Assembly (NCBI RefSeq): GCF_004010325.2
Contig: NZ_SADR02000041.1
Coordinates: forward strand, 1-38,688
Length of the DNA: 38,688 nucleotides
Source of the DNA: Mesorhizobium sp. M00.F.Ca.ET.216.01.1.1
Lineage (GTDB): Bacteria > Pseudomonadota > Alphaproteobacteria > Rhizobiales > Rhizobiaceae
Direction: 5' to 3'
This document shows, in pieces, positions 8,299-16,615 of the stretch. Numbering within the stretch: position 1 is the first letter of the stretch; each line of letters opens with the position of its first letter. Made by a program: the position numbers and the translations under genes. The notes below the pieces were generated by a model. That model was not told the origin of the DNA, made no database searches, and was given only the letters and a program-made list of their open reading frames with translations.

Positions 8299-10287
8299 CT
8301 ACCTCAGCCCCGCCTTGCGCAATCCGTCGAGATAGATGCCGATCTGATTCTGGTCGCGGAGATAAAACATCCGCCGGCGTAGGAACTCTAGGCTGACCTC
8401 GTGCTCGTCACGCTTCAGTTCCGCCAGCGCCTGGGCGGCCTCGTCGATGCGCCCCAGATGGCCAAGGGCAGAGACAAGAACGGCACGCGCCAGGAAATGC
8501 GCATTTGGCACCTGCACCGATTCGATCGCCCATCGTGCGGCTTGCTCGAAATCGAGCCGGAACAGATGCGCCATCGCCCCGTAGTTCAGGAAAGCCCAGC
8601 GATATGGATCTTGAGGGCTCAATCGCACTGCTTCTTGGAAGCAGGGCAGCGCCGTGTCCATCTGCCCGGCATAAGTAAGCGAATCGCCCAAGGCACAATG
8701 GGCTTGGGCCATGGACGGATTGAGATTGATTGCCGCGTGCAGCTCGGAAAATGACCGTTCATACTCGCCGCGCGCCAAATAGACCCGCCCGAGCGCAAAA
8801 CGGCAGACCGCGTCGCGAGGATCAAGCCGGCTTGCTTCGCGGGCAAGTTGGAGCGCCTTGTCCAGGAGCCCGGCACCTGGATCAGCGCCGAAATAGATGG
8901 CGTTGATCACCAGTGCATATGAAAGCCGCGCCATGGCGGCCGCAAATCGTGGATCGAGTTCGAGTGCGCGCTCAAAGAGACGCTGCGCCTCACGGTTGGT
9001 TTCGCCGCTGAATTCATACTGCACCGAAAGCGCACGATGGTAAAAATCCCACGCACTCATTTCACTCTCGTCCAGCGACCGTGTTCCGGCGCCCTCAAGC
9101 ATGACGAGTTCCGCCTCGATGGAGGCAGCGACGGTCTGGCTCAGATCGTCGACCATGTCCTGCAGATTTTCGCCCCTGTGGTCATATCGGTGTACCCAGA
9201 GATAGCGGCCCTGCTCGAGCCCGATCAGCTTCACGTTCAACCGCAATTGCTGGCCCAGTTGCCGAATCGATCCGTCCACGGCGTGTCGCACCAATTGGTT
9301 CGCGGCAATGCGTTGCATATCGCTTGTGGTCAGCCGCCGTGCTTCGGCAACCGGACTGGCCTTCACGTCGAGCCAGCGATATTTGGATAGCGCTGCTGCC
9401 AGTTCCTCAGACAGCATAGTGGCAAGAGCTTCGGTTTCTGGAGATTCAGGTTGGGCTGAAAAAGGCAGAACCGTGACGGTTGTTTGCCCATGTGTCGGCC
9501 CCGGAACGTCGGCTAAATGCGGCTCCGGCGCCGATGAAAGATCGTCGGGCCCGGTGAAGCCGGCCCGGCGGATTTCGGCAAGCAGTTTCTGAGTGTTGGG
9601 ACTAGGCTCAACCTGCAATTCGCGTTCAAGAATATCGCTGCAGTTCTTGTATTGCTGGATTGCGGCGGCGCGCTGCCCTTGCTGGGCATGGATGCGCATC
9701 AATAGCCGATGCGAAGACTCCCGCAGCGGATCGAACATCACCAGCCTCTGAGCCAGAGCGATGGCCGCGTCCGGTTCGCCTTTTTGAAGCAAATATTCCG
9801 CACCGCGCTCGAAGGCCGGACAAGCGAGGGTTGCCAAACGCCCCCGCTCGGTCAACAGCCAGTCCTGGAAGTCCTGTTCGCGTACATAAAGATTGCTCAA
9901 GAATGCACCCGGATAAAGACTGGCGGCTTCGAGATCGGCTTCCGGTTTGCGCTGAGCGACAAGACTCGAAAAGCGCTCAACATCCGTCGTCACGAGTTCT
10001 GAATTCAAGCTGACCTGGTCGTTGAAGGTGGCGACGACCTCGTTCGACCCGTAATCGAGTAGTTTGCGCAGTTTCCAAACGCTCTGGCGCAAGCTCTGCC
10101 GCGCCTGTTCTGTGAAGCGGTCGCCCCAGAACAGAGTCATGAGTTGGTCGCGGTTCGGCGGCATGTCGAGGTTGAGCGCAAGATAAGCCATTAGGCCCTG
10201 CAGCTTGGCGCCGACTACAGGAATGTGTTTGCCGTCCGGACCGCGGACTTCCAGCCGGCCGAATAGTCGAATTGCGATCTTGCCCAT
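8299..10287 (-). CDS. SARP-like transcriptional regulator: BTAD, TolB-like and TPR domains
   Basis: A 662-residue soluble regulator. Residues about 1-95 form an OmpR-like winged helix (IRLFGRLEVRGPDG, RQSLRQSVWKLRKLL). About 95-245 form a bacterial transcriptional activation domain of TPR type (TTDVERFSSL, LTERGRLATL, AIQQYKNCSDILERELQVEPS). Then comes a TolB/CadC-like segment (TVTVLPFSAQ ... WVHRYDHRGENL), and finally several TPR repeats (about 430-660). Start ATG 10287 is preferred over ATG 10371 because it begins the winged helix and has an AGGA site upstream. It is divergent from the CysK-glutaredoxin gene with 272 bases between, so it is the obvious candidate regulator of that pair. The effector is unknown; TPRs suggest protein contacts. 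Confidence 0.9.
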   Translation of the reverse strand: MGKIAIRLFGRLEVRGPDGKHIPVVGAKLQGLMAYLALNLDMPPNRDQLMTLFWGDRFTEQARQSLRQSVWKLRKLLDYGSNEVVATFNDQVSLNSELVTTDVERFSSLVAQRKPEADLEAASLYPGAFLSNLYVREQDFQDWLLTERGRLATLACPAFERGAEYLLQKGEPDAAIALAQRLVMFDPLRESSHRLLMRIHAQQGQRAAAIQQYKNCSDILERELQVEPSPNTQKLLAEIRRAGFTGPDDLSSAPEPHLADVPGPTHGQTTVTVLPFSAQPESPETEALATMLSEELAAALSKYRWLDVKASPVAEARRLTTSDMQRIAANQLVRHAVDGSIRQLGQQLRLNVKLIGLEQGRYLWVHRYDHRGENLQDMVDDLSQTVAASIEAELVMLEGAGTRSLDESEMSAWDFYHRALSVQYEFSGETNREAQRLFERALELDPRFAAAMARLSYALVINAIYFGADPGAGLLDKALQLAREASRLDPRDAVCRFALGRVYLARGEYERSFSELHAAINLNPSMAQAHCALGDSLTYAGQMDTALPCFQEAVRLSPQDPYRWAFLNYGAMAHLFRLDFEQAARWAIESVQVPNAHFLARAVLVSALGHLGRIDEAAQALAELKRDEHEVSLEFLRRRMFYLRDQNQIGIYLDGLRKAGLR

Positions 10288-10559
10288 GCGCTGCTCGTTC
10301 CTGTGCGCGCGAAGACGGCATGTTGCGCAAGCGGCAACCGTATTCCCTCGGTGGCGACGCAAATTTCCCATCAGTTACTTGACGGGAGTTCCAATTTTAA
10401 CGCGTCATTAACGCCGAATTCCCGGCCAGGTGCGCACCGACATAGTAACGGTCAGGTCACCGTGATGCCAGCCGAGGGATCGAATCGAGTGAAGCCGCCA
10501 TGCTGAAGGCTCTTTCGGACGTCCCACAATCTGCCCCGGCTCAGAGAGGAACCTCAAAC
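10288..10559. promoter_or_regulatory. Divergent control region between the BTAD regulator and the CysK-glutaredoxin operon
   Basis: The only space for promoters and operators of both transcription units. A TTGACG hexamer lies at 10379-10384 with AT-rich sequence (ccaattttaac) after it, which could serve as a rightward promoter element, but no well-spaced -10 is evident. SARP-type regulators often bind direct heptamer repeats near the -35 region; I looked for a clear pair and did not find one by eye. The AGAGAGGA at 10543-10550 is the ribosome-binding site for ATG 10560. Confidence 0.4.
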
Positions 10560-12086
10560 ATGACCTTGTCAACCCGCACAGCGCCCGCACCGCGCAAGCC
10601 CGCAAGCGGCGTCGCCAGTTCCATTCTCGATACGATCGGCAACACGCCAACTGTACGGATCAACAAACTGGCGCCGGATGGCATCGACATGTTCGTCAAG
10701 CTCGAGGCTTTCAACCCGCTAGGTTCCGTCAAGGACCGGCTGGCGCTCGGCATAATCGAGGCGGCCGAGCGAGACGGCAGCCTGAAGCCGGGACAGACAG
10801 TTGTCGAGGGCACAAGCGGGAACACCGGAATTGGCCTGGCAATGGTGTGCGCCCAGAAGGGCTATCCGCTCGTTGTCACCATGGCCGAGAGCTTCAGCGT
10901 CGAACGGCGCAAGCTCATGCGGTTCCTTGGCGCGCGGGTGATCCTGACGCCAGCGGCCGACAAAGGTACTGGCATGCTGGCCAAAGCAAAGGAGTTGGCT
11001 GAAAAGCACGGCTGGTTTCTGTGCCACCAGTTCGAGAACGAGGCTAATCCGGATATTCACTCGCGCACCACGGCTGAGGAAATCCTCGCCGATTTCGGAC
11101 CCAACGGGCTCGACTATTGGGTCAGCGGGCTCGGCACAGGCGGTACGTTCAGGGGCGTTTCGCGCGTCCTCAAAGCCAAGAGTCCCAGAACGGTGATCGT
11201 TGCGACCGAACCTGACAATTCCCCGCTGATCTCGAGCGGAATTGCCCAGACATACAACGACGATGGCACGCCGGCGTTGAGCCAGCCCGGCTTTCGACCG
11301 CACCTCATGCAAGGCTGGACGCCGGACTTCATTCCAAAGCTAGTAAAGGACGTGATCGATGCAGGCCATATCGATCGTATGGAACTGGTCAACGGTGCCG
11401 AGGCAATGCGGCTTGCGCGCGAGCTCGCGGCCAAGGAAGGCATTTTTTGCGGCATTACCGGCGGCGCGACTTTTGCCGCGGCCCTTGCGGTCGCCCGCGC
11501 TGCACCAGAGGGTTCGCGCATCCTCGCCATGATCCCGGACACCGGCGAACGCTATCTTTCCACGCCGCTGTTCGAATCGATAGGTGCGGATATGAGCGAG
11601 GAAGAGCTTTTTATCGCGGGCAGCACACCCAGCCACCGATTCGACGGTAAGAATGTGGTTGCGCCAGCCGCGGTTGCGGTGGCCGATCCGACGCCCGCCG
11701 CGGCCGGATTCGTCGAAATGGTGACGAATGACAATAGCAAGCCGGTCGTCCTTTTCGCGCTCGAATGGTGCGAGTTCTGCTGGTCGGTCCGGCGCCTGTT
11801 CAAAGCGATGGACGTCACCTACCGCTCGATTGATCTGGACTCAGTCGAATACCAGAAGGATGGTTGGGGCGGTGACGTAAGGGTCGCATTGCGTAAGGTG
11901 ACGGGCGCGCCGACCATCCCCCAGATTTTTGTCGGAGGAAAGCACATTGGCGGGTGCACTGAAACCTTGGATGCATTCAATGATGGCAGCCTGCAGGCAT
12001 TGCTTAACGCTAGTCGCGTCTCCTTCGATGCCGACAAGGTGCTGGACGCCTACACACTGCTGCCCAACTGGCTGCATCCGCGCTAG
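10560..12086 (+). CDS. Cysteine synthase-like PLP enzyme fused to glutaredoxin
   Basis: 508 residues. Residues about 18-345 are a fold-type II beta-replacement enzyme of the cysteine synthase/cystathionine beta-synthase group: PLP-binding Lys58 in NPLGSVKDRL, the substrate loop TSGNTG (85-90), the phosphate-binding GTGGT (192-196), and the late CGITGGA (297-303) near the pyridine-nitrogen site. After a Pro/Ala linker (about 365-385), residues about 393-485 form a glutaredoxin with a WCEFC dithiol (C404, C407), TIPQ (452-455) and GGCTE (464-468). A chain of this form could replace the hydroxyl or acetyl group of a serine derivative with a nucleophile and use a dithiol to deliver or reduce sulfur. 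Start ATG 10560 has an AGAGAGGA site nine bases upstream. The gene is followed at once by a PLP decarboxylase. Confidence 0.92.
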   Translation: MTLSTRTAPAPRKPASGVASSILDTIGNTPTVRINKLAPDGIDMFVKLEAFNPLGSVKDRLALGIIEAAERDGSLKPGQTVVEGTSGNTGIGLAMVCAQKGYPLVVTMAESFSVERRKLMRFLGARVILTPAADKGTGMLAKAKELAEKHGWFLCHQFENEANPDIHSRTTAEEILADFGPNGLDYWVSGLGTGGTFRGVSRVLKAKSPRTVIVATEPDNSPLISSGIAQTYNDDGTPALSQPGFRPHLMQGWTPDFIPKLVKDVIDAGHIDRMELVNGAEAMRLARELAAKEGIFCGITGGATFAAALAVARAAPEGSRILAMIPDTGERYLSTPLFESIGADMSEEELFIAGSTPSHRFDGKNVVAPAAVAVADPTPAAAGFVEMVTNDNSKPVVLFALEWCEFCWSVRRLFKAMDVTYRSIDLDSVEYQKDGWGGDVRVALRKVTGAPTIPQIFVGGKHIGGCTETLDAFNDGSLQALLNASRVSFDADKVLDAYTLLPNWLHPR

Positions 12087-12098
12087 GTGTTGCCACCA

Positions 12099-13544
12099 AT
12101 GGCCAAAGATGGATTTGCCGTTGCCGGGCTGGCGGCCGCCATCGCCGCCGACTACCGGCAGAACCCGCAACGCCTCCACAGCTTGGCGGGAGTTGAGGAA
12201 CTGCGGGCCGGCTTCGACATCGGCCTGCCCGATATTGGCCGACCGTCCGATCAGGTCATCGACCACCTCGTCCGCGCCGCCGGGCCCGGTCTGGTGGGCA
12301 ATACCCAGCCAGGATTCCATGGCTGGGTCATGGGCAGTTCCCATCCGGCCGGCGTCGCCGCAGACTGGCTGACATCGGCCTGGGGACAGAACGCGGCCAT
12401 CTATCACACCTCGCCCGCCGCGGCGGTAGCCGAGGAAATTTCAGCCAAATGGCTGCTTGATCTCCTCGATCTGCCGCGAACGGCCGCCGTGGGCTTCACG
12501 TCCGGCGCGACAATGGCCGGTTTCATCGGCCTTGCCGCTGCGCGCGGCGAAGTGCTGCGCCGCGTTGGGTGCGACATCGCCCGGGAGGGGCTGCAAGGCG
12601 CGCCGCTGATCAAGGTGTTCATCAGCGATGAATCGCATGCCTCGAATTTCGCGGCGCTGCGTTATCTGGGCTTTGGCGAGAGCAATCTCGTTCGCATTCC
12701 CACCAATGCCCAAGGAATGATGGATGTTGCAGCCCTAACGGAGGCCCTCGGTTCGGGGTCCAATGGCATAGACCGCGCCCCGAAAATCATCATTTGCCAG
12801 GCCGGACACATCAATAGCGGCGCCTTCGACCGGTTTGACGCTATTGCCGATCTTGCCGGCCGCTCCGGCGCATGGCTGCATATTGACGGAGCCTTCGGGC
12901 TTTGGGCGCGGGCCGCACCGGATCTCAAAATGCTGGCCGCCGGCGCCGAGCGCGCCGATTCCTGGGGGGTGGACGGCCATAAATGGCTGCAGATGCCCTA
13001 TGAGAACGGCTTCGCCATTGTCAGCGACCCCGTGGCACTGCGCCGGGCCATGGACATCGCCGCAGGCTATTTGACCCATTCCGCCGATGACGGGCGCAAT
13101 CCGACCCATTTCGGCCCGGAACTCTCGCGCCGGGCGCGTGGATTCGCTGTCTGGACCATGCTGCAAACGCTGGGGCGGCATGGCATTATAGAGGTGATCG
13201 ACAACCACTGCCGGGCGGCGAAACGACTGGCGGGTCGGTTGGTAGACGTTCCTGGCGTGCGAGTTGAAAACGACGTCGTTCTCAATCAGCTGGCTCTGAC
13301 ATTTGGGACGGAAAACGACGAAAGCGCCCAGCGAGACCGCGCCACCCAAGCGGTATGCGACCGGCTCAATGGAACCACGAATTATTTTCTGCGCACGGCG
13401 GCGTGGAATGCAAGAACCATTCTGCGTGTTTCAGTGATTGGCGCAGGCGCGACCATCATGGCCATGGACAAGCTGGCGGACGATATTCGTGATGCCTGGT
13501 GCAGCTTTTTAGCCGAGCGACATCAGGGTGCCAGTTGCTGCTGA
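12099..13544 (+). CDS. PLP-dependent group II amino-acid decarboxylase
   Basis: 481 residues of a fold-type I decarboxylase of the aromatic amino acid/glutamate/diaminobutyrate decarboxylase superfamily. The PLP-binding Lys295 lies in VDGHKWLQMPYENG, and Asp263 in HIDGAFG pairs with the pyridine nitrogen. GFTSGATMAGF supplies the phosphate-binding region. The product would be the amine of a substrate amino acid; specificity cannot be read from the sequence. In-frame GTG 12087 and TTG 12090 follow the upstream stop directly, but ATG 12099 has a usable TAGGTG site and begins like homologues. The 12-base gap from the CysK-glutaredoxin gene indicates an operon and suggests the decarboxylase acts on its product. 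It ends in an unusual Cys-Cys. Confidence 0.92.
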   Translation: MAKDGFAVAGLAAAIAADYRQNPQRLHSLAGVEELRAGFDIGLPDIGRPSDQVIDHLVRAAGPGLVGNTQPGFHGWVMGSSHPAGVAADWLTSAWGQNAAIYHTSPAAAVAEEISAKWLLDLLDLPRTAAVGFTSGATMAGFIGLAAARGEVLRRVGCDIAREGLQGAPLIKVFISDESHASNFAALRYLGFGESNLVRIPTNAQGMMDVAALTEALGSGSNGIDRAPKIIICQAGHINSGAFDRFDAIADLAGRSGAWLHIDGAFGLWARAAPDLKMLAAGAERADSWGVDGHKWLQMPYENGFAIVSDPVALRRAMDIAAGYLTHSADDGRNPTHFGPELSRRARGFAVWTMLQTLGRHGIIEVIDNHCRAAKRLAGRLVDVPGVRVENDVVLNQLALTFGTENDESAQRDRATQAVCDRLNGTTNYFLRTAAWNARTILRVSVIGAGATIMAMDKLADDIRDAWCSFLAERHQGASCC

Positions 13545-13978
13545 TTTCTGCCTAATCGTCAGTTCGGGCACTGACTTCCTCGCTTTGCCGAGGAGGACTT
13601 GCCTGACTGTCTGACTATCAACAGCCTCAAGCCGCTCGTGATAGATGGCCGGACGTCAGCTTCGCAGGACAATGCGGCGGTTCGCGTGGTTCTCTTTCAA
13701 AGTCCGGACAGGGTCATGAAGTCCGGTTCCGCTGAAGGTCAAGTTTCGGGAACTGGATCCGGCGCCGGAAGGTCCGGAAGGGAGTCGCCTCCGGCCGTTC
13801 GATGCCGGGTACCAAGCATCCATCAGATTTTCACTAGGCAGGCATAGCCCGCCATCTACGTCTCCACCGCCTGCTTCAATTTCTCAAGTGAGACGCGCAA
13901 TGTCGCGACGCGCAAATGGCTTGATGTTGATGGTCATGACCGGCTCGTTCGACGACGCAGAGAAGATGCGCAAGCCCA
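13545..13978. other. Gene-free stretch between the decarboxylase and the integrase remnant
   Basis: Apart from the hairpin at 13577-13594, I see nothing that can be supported. Open frames on both strands are short and have no recognisable motifs. The segment may contain further decayed sequence from the same mobile element as the recombinase fragment to the right. Confidence 0.4.
13577..13594 (+). terminator. Possible weak terminator hairpin after the decarboxylase gene
   Basis: TCCTCG, a six-base loop and CGAGGA form a short perfect stem about 30 bases after the stop. There is no run of T after it, so it may only be a processing or pausing hairpin. Confidence 0.3.
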
Positions 13979-14245
13979 GTGTTGGTCCTAATCTGTCGAG
14001 CGGCTTTCCGACAAGCATGTCGCCCGCCTGGTCAAGCAGACCGCGCTCGCGCCGACCTGCCGGAAGGAGAGCGCGAACTGCTGTTCTCCGGGCATTCGCT
14101 CCGGGCTGGCCTGGCATCTTCGGCCGAGATCGAGGAGCGCTACGTGCAGGAGCAGCTCGGCCACACACAGTGCGGAAATGACCAGCAAATACCAGCGCTG
14201 CCGCGACCGATTCCGGGTCAACTGACCAAAGCGAGCTGCCTGTAG
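13979..14245 (+). pseudogene. C-terminal remnant of a tyrosine recombinase (phage-type integrase)
   Basis: One frame gives LSDKHVARLVKQTALA, another gives DLPEGERELLFSGHSLRAG and SSAEIEERYVQEQLGH. A third gives AEMTSKYQRCRDRFRVN, and the last codons, TKAS, return to the second frame. Together these are the last quarter of a XerD-like recombinase, with the HxxR pair (GHSLR) and the LGH box, and the position of the catalytic Tyr near the end (SKYQR). Intact proteins have these pieces in one frame, so at least three small insertions or deletions have occurred, and the N-terminal and core-binding domains are missing. It is evidence of a past integrated element. Confidence 0.8.
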
Positions 14246-14301
14246 GAGTCCCCCTCCCCGCGCGCTATGCCGAGGACCTTCCCGACCGGCGGCGGGCGCG
14301 C

Positions 14302-14706
14302 TCACGAGGCTGGCGTGATCAGCATTAGCGATGGGAAATAGGTGCGATAACGGCCGACGTCGCGAGTGAGTAGCGCAAATTCGCTGACTGCCGCGTGGGC
14401 GCCGATAAAGAAATCCGGCAGCACTCCGGTGCGCGATCCGCCCGATTTGCGATACTGGGTCAACACCTTTCCGGCCAGGAACAGCGCCGGCCGCGGCATC
14501 GTCGCGATCTTAAGGCCGGCCGCGTCGAGAAACCTGTCGAGATCCTCGATCCGGCTGTAGCGGACCGAGAGCTCTGCATAGACGACGTCATTGATCAGTA
14601 GCGGTCCGCGCAGCGAGGCGGCCTCGAGCTGCTCGATCGACCACTCCGCCCAGTCCTGATCGTCGGTGACGAGGTCGAGCAGAACGTTGGTGTCGACCAG
14701 CGTCAC
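14302..14706 (-). CDS. vapC: VapC-type PIN-domain toxin ribonuclease
   Basis: 134 residues forming a single PIN domain. The acidic metal-binding residues are in place: Asp5 in LVDTNVLLDL, Glu45 in VVYAELSVRY, Asp98 in VLPDFFIGAH and Asp116 in LLTRDVGRY. VapC toxins cleave RNA, often initiator or other tRNAs, when freed from their antitoxin. The start overlaps the antitoxin stop by four bases (ATGA), the normal arrangement with the antitoxin first. No loss of a catalytic residue is visible, so it is probably active. The exact RNA target cannot be inferred. Confidence 0.9.
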   Translation of the reverse strand: MTLVDTNVLLDLVTDDQDWAEWSIEQLEAASLRGPLLINDVVYAELSVRYSRIEDLDRFLDAAGLKIATMPRPALFLAGKVLTQYRKSGGSRTGVLPDFFIGAHAAVSEFALLTRDVGRYRTYFPSLMLITPAS

Positions 14707-14936
14707 GTTTCGCCGCGCGTCAAGGCCATGATCGCGTCCGTGCCAAGCCCCTTGCCGGCATGGCCGCGCAGCTTGGCAAAGCGGCTCGCCGGCCGTTTTT
14801 CATCCGCACGAACCAACACCACGCTGCCGTCGGCTGTGCGGCGAAAATCCACCTTGCTGCCCGGTGCAATCCCCAAGAGATCGCGCACCGGCTTGGGAAT
14901 GGTCACCTGACCTTTTGCGGTTACGGTGGTGGTCAT
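14703..14936 (-). CDS. vapB: AbrB/SpoVT-type VapB antitoxin
   Basis: 77 residues. The N-terminal swapped-hairpin DNA-binding domain (about 1-45) is typical: TVTAKGQVTIPKPVRDLLGI, then GSKVDFRRTADGSVVLV. The C-terminal part (KRPASRFAKLRGHAGKGL) is the toxin-binding tail that occupies the PIN active site. It represses its own operon together with the toxin. Start ATG 14936 has a GAGG site six bases upstream. The overlap with vapC supports tight coupling. Confidence 0.92.
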   Translation of the reverse strand: MTTTVTAKGQVTIPKPVRDLLGIAPGSKVDFRRTADGSVVLVRADEKRPASRFAKLRGHAGKGLGTDAIMALTRGET

Positions 14937-14946
14937 CTACAGCCTC

Positions 14947-14976
14947 GGTAAGGACATTTGGAAATATGGTATTACC
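14947..14976. promoter_or_regulatory. Imperfect inverted repeat, candidate VapBC operator
   Basis: GGTAAGGACAT, eight bases, then ATGGTATTACC: the two 11-base arms match at eight positions as an inverted repeat. It lies 10 bases upstream of the vapB start, where an autoregulatory operator is expected. Binding has not been shown; this is placement plus symmetry. Confidence 0.4.
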
Positions 14977-15437
14977 TCCGGGCAATGGACTCAAGTATCG
15001 AATTGCCCTGAACCCTTAGCCGCGGACGGCACGTCCGCAGATCCTTCGCCGCTGCCTTCGGAATTCGGCATCACCGCGACCGTTTTCAGTTCACGGACAG
15101 GGGCAAACAGCCTCGGAAAAGACCCGGCGCCCGCCTTTGATTGAAGCGGCAAGGCAAAAACCGCGGGTCGGACTTTTCAGCTTAGGGCTTCAATGAAATC
15201 GGGAAGTGAAAGCCACAACGGCCGCCATGATGTCGAGCGCCAGATAAAGCGTAGGCACACAACTGCTACGGCGATATGGCGCCGGAATCTCCAGGGTCGC
15301 CGACGGCGATAGCCTGCCAAGACGGTCGCCCACGCTTGCCCTGGGCACCCGCAACTGGAAATGATGGCGGGCTTTGCTATGACGAACGGGATATAAGGCT
15401 CTCTTGCAGCAAGCTGGTTGAGGAAAGCCCGACCGTC
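14977..15437. other. Gene-free stretch upstream of the isoaspartate methyltransferase
   Basis: I find no supportable gene. The frame of the methyltransferase is open upstream to 15276, but that extension is Pro/Arg-rich, unlike the family, and is best treated as untranslated. Confidence 0.4.
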
Positions 15438-16112
15438 ATGAAGCCAATGACCGAAGAGCATCTCGCGGTGCTACGCAGGCACATGGTCGAGATGATTGCA
15501 ATCTATACCGACCTTGCAAGCGAAGAGCTTGGCAAGGCGGCGCTCGATGAGCGGGTAATGGCGGCGATGCGGCGGGTGCCGCGGCATCTCTTCGTGCCGG
15601 CCTCGGTTGCGCCTTATGCTTACCAGGACAGGCCGCTGCCGATCGGCTTTGACAAAACCGTCTCGCAACCGTTCATCGTTGCTCTCATGACCGATCTCCT
15701 TGCGCCGCAACCGCACGAGGCGGTACTCGAGATCGGCACCGGCCTGGGCTACCAAACCGCAATTCTGGCCGAGCTCGCCGGGCAAGTTTGGAGCGTCGAA
15801 ATCATCGAGGAATTCGCAAGCCATGCTGAGGCTCTGCTGCAGGGCCTTGGCTTCTCGAATGTCGGCATTCGTGTCGGGGACGGGTCTCGCGGCTGGCCCG
15901 ATCACGCCCCATTTGACAAGATCCTGGTCTCAGTGGCGGCTGAGCGGGCGCCGCCGGCTTTACTGGAGCAGCTCAAGCCTGGGGGCCGTCTGGTTCTGCC
16001 TGTGGGACCTGAAGTAGCACAGTTGCTGACTGTCATCGACAAGGATTCGGCAGGGCAACTGAAGACTCGCAAACTCATCCCGGTTCGGTTCAGCCGGCTC
16101 GAAACGGTCTAA
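15438..16112 (+). CDS. pcm: Protein-L-isoaspartate O-methyltransferase
   Basis: 224 residues of an S-adenosylmethionine-dependent enzyme that methylates L-isoaspartyl residues in damaged proteins so they can revert to aspartate. Family marks: RVPRHLFVPASVAPYAYQD with PLPIGFDKTVSQPFIVALMT, which forms the substrate loop; the SAM motif I VLEIGTGLGYQTAILAEL; the acidic SVEII of motif post I; and GDGSRGWPDHAPFDKILVS, motif II. Length is normal. I start at ATG 15438 (MKPMTEEHL), with a GAGGAAAG upstream; ATG 15447 is an alternative. It has no operon partner; surE and a lipoprotein gene, frequent neighbours elsewhere, are absent. Confidence 0.93.
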   Translation: MKPMTEEHLAVLRRHMVEMIAIYTDLASEELGKAALDERVMAAMRRVPRHLFVPASVAPYAYQDRPLPIGFDKTVSQPFIVALMTDLLAPQPHEAVLEIGTGLGYQTAILAELAGQVWSVEIIEEFASHAEALLQGLGFSNVGIRVGDGSRGWPDHAPFDKILVSVAAERAPPALLEQLKPGGRLVLPVGPEVAQLLTVIDKDSAGQLKTRKLIPVRFSRLETV

Positions 16113-16432
16113 TGAAGGTGCGCACATCTGGCCTCACGGGTCAGCAACTTCGCGATGGCCAGAGATGACGCAGGCAGCGCGATGGTCGTTTTTAACCCGA
16201 ACGTGCCCGTGACAGCGCCTCGCGTTTTGCGCCGCCCAAAACCCAGCAGCAGTCGCAGCACCGCTCCGTTCAACATGGAATTATTACACTGACGCAGAAA
16301 GGGCGCTCGGAAGGACGGAAAGCATCACGGTTGAGAAACCCGGACGCCGGGCATAGAGCGTTACCGCAACTCTCACAGGACTGTCAGGGCATGCCCCACG
16401 GCGCTGCAATTGGATCGCGTCGTCGTCGGGCG
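16113..16432. other. Gene-free stretch after the isoaspartate methyltransferase
   Basis: No reading frame with recognisable features. It separates pcm from the solute-binding-protein remnant on the opposite strand. Confidence 0.4.
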
Positions 16433-16600
16433 TTACTTGACGTAGGAACCGTAGATGCGGTCGAACTCACCCGTCGCCTTGGCAAGATGCAGCCACTGGT
16501 CGACAATAGGCCTTGAAGACGACGGCACCCTCAGGAGGCATGTAACCCATTTCGCCATATTGGAGCGGCTTCTCGGGATTGATCGCGTGTGACGAATCCA
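16433..16600 (-). pseudogene. C-terminal remnant of a family 3 periplasmic solute-binding protein
   Basis: The minus strand reads NPEKPLQYGEMGYMPPEGA, then VVFKAY. One extra T shifts the frame, after which VDQWLHLAKATGEFDRIYG and SYVK followed by a stop at 16433-16435 complete a typical end of an amino-acid-binding ABC transporter protein. It begins right behind the LysR stop, so the rest of the gene has been deleted. Same strand as lysR. It suggests that an additional transporter once stood here. Confidence 0.68.
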
Positions 16601-16615
16601 GCGGCGAGCGCGTGA

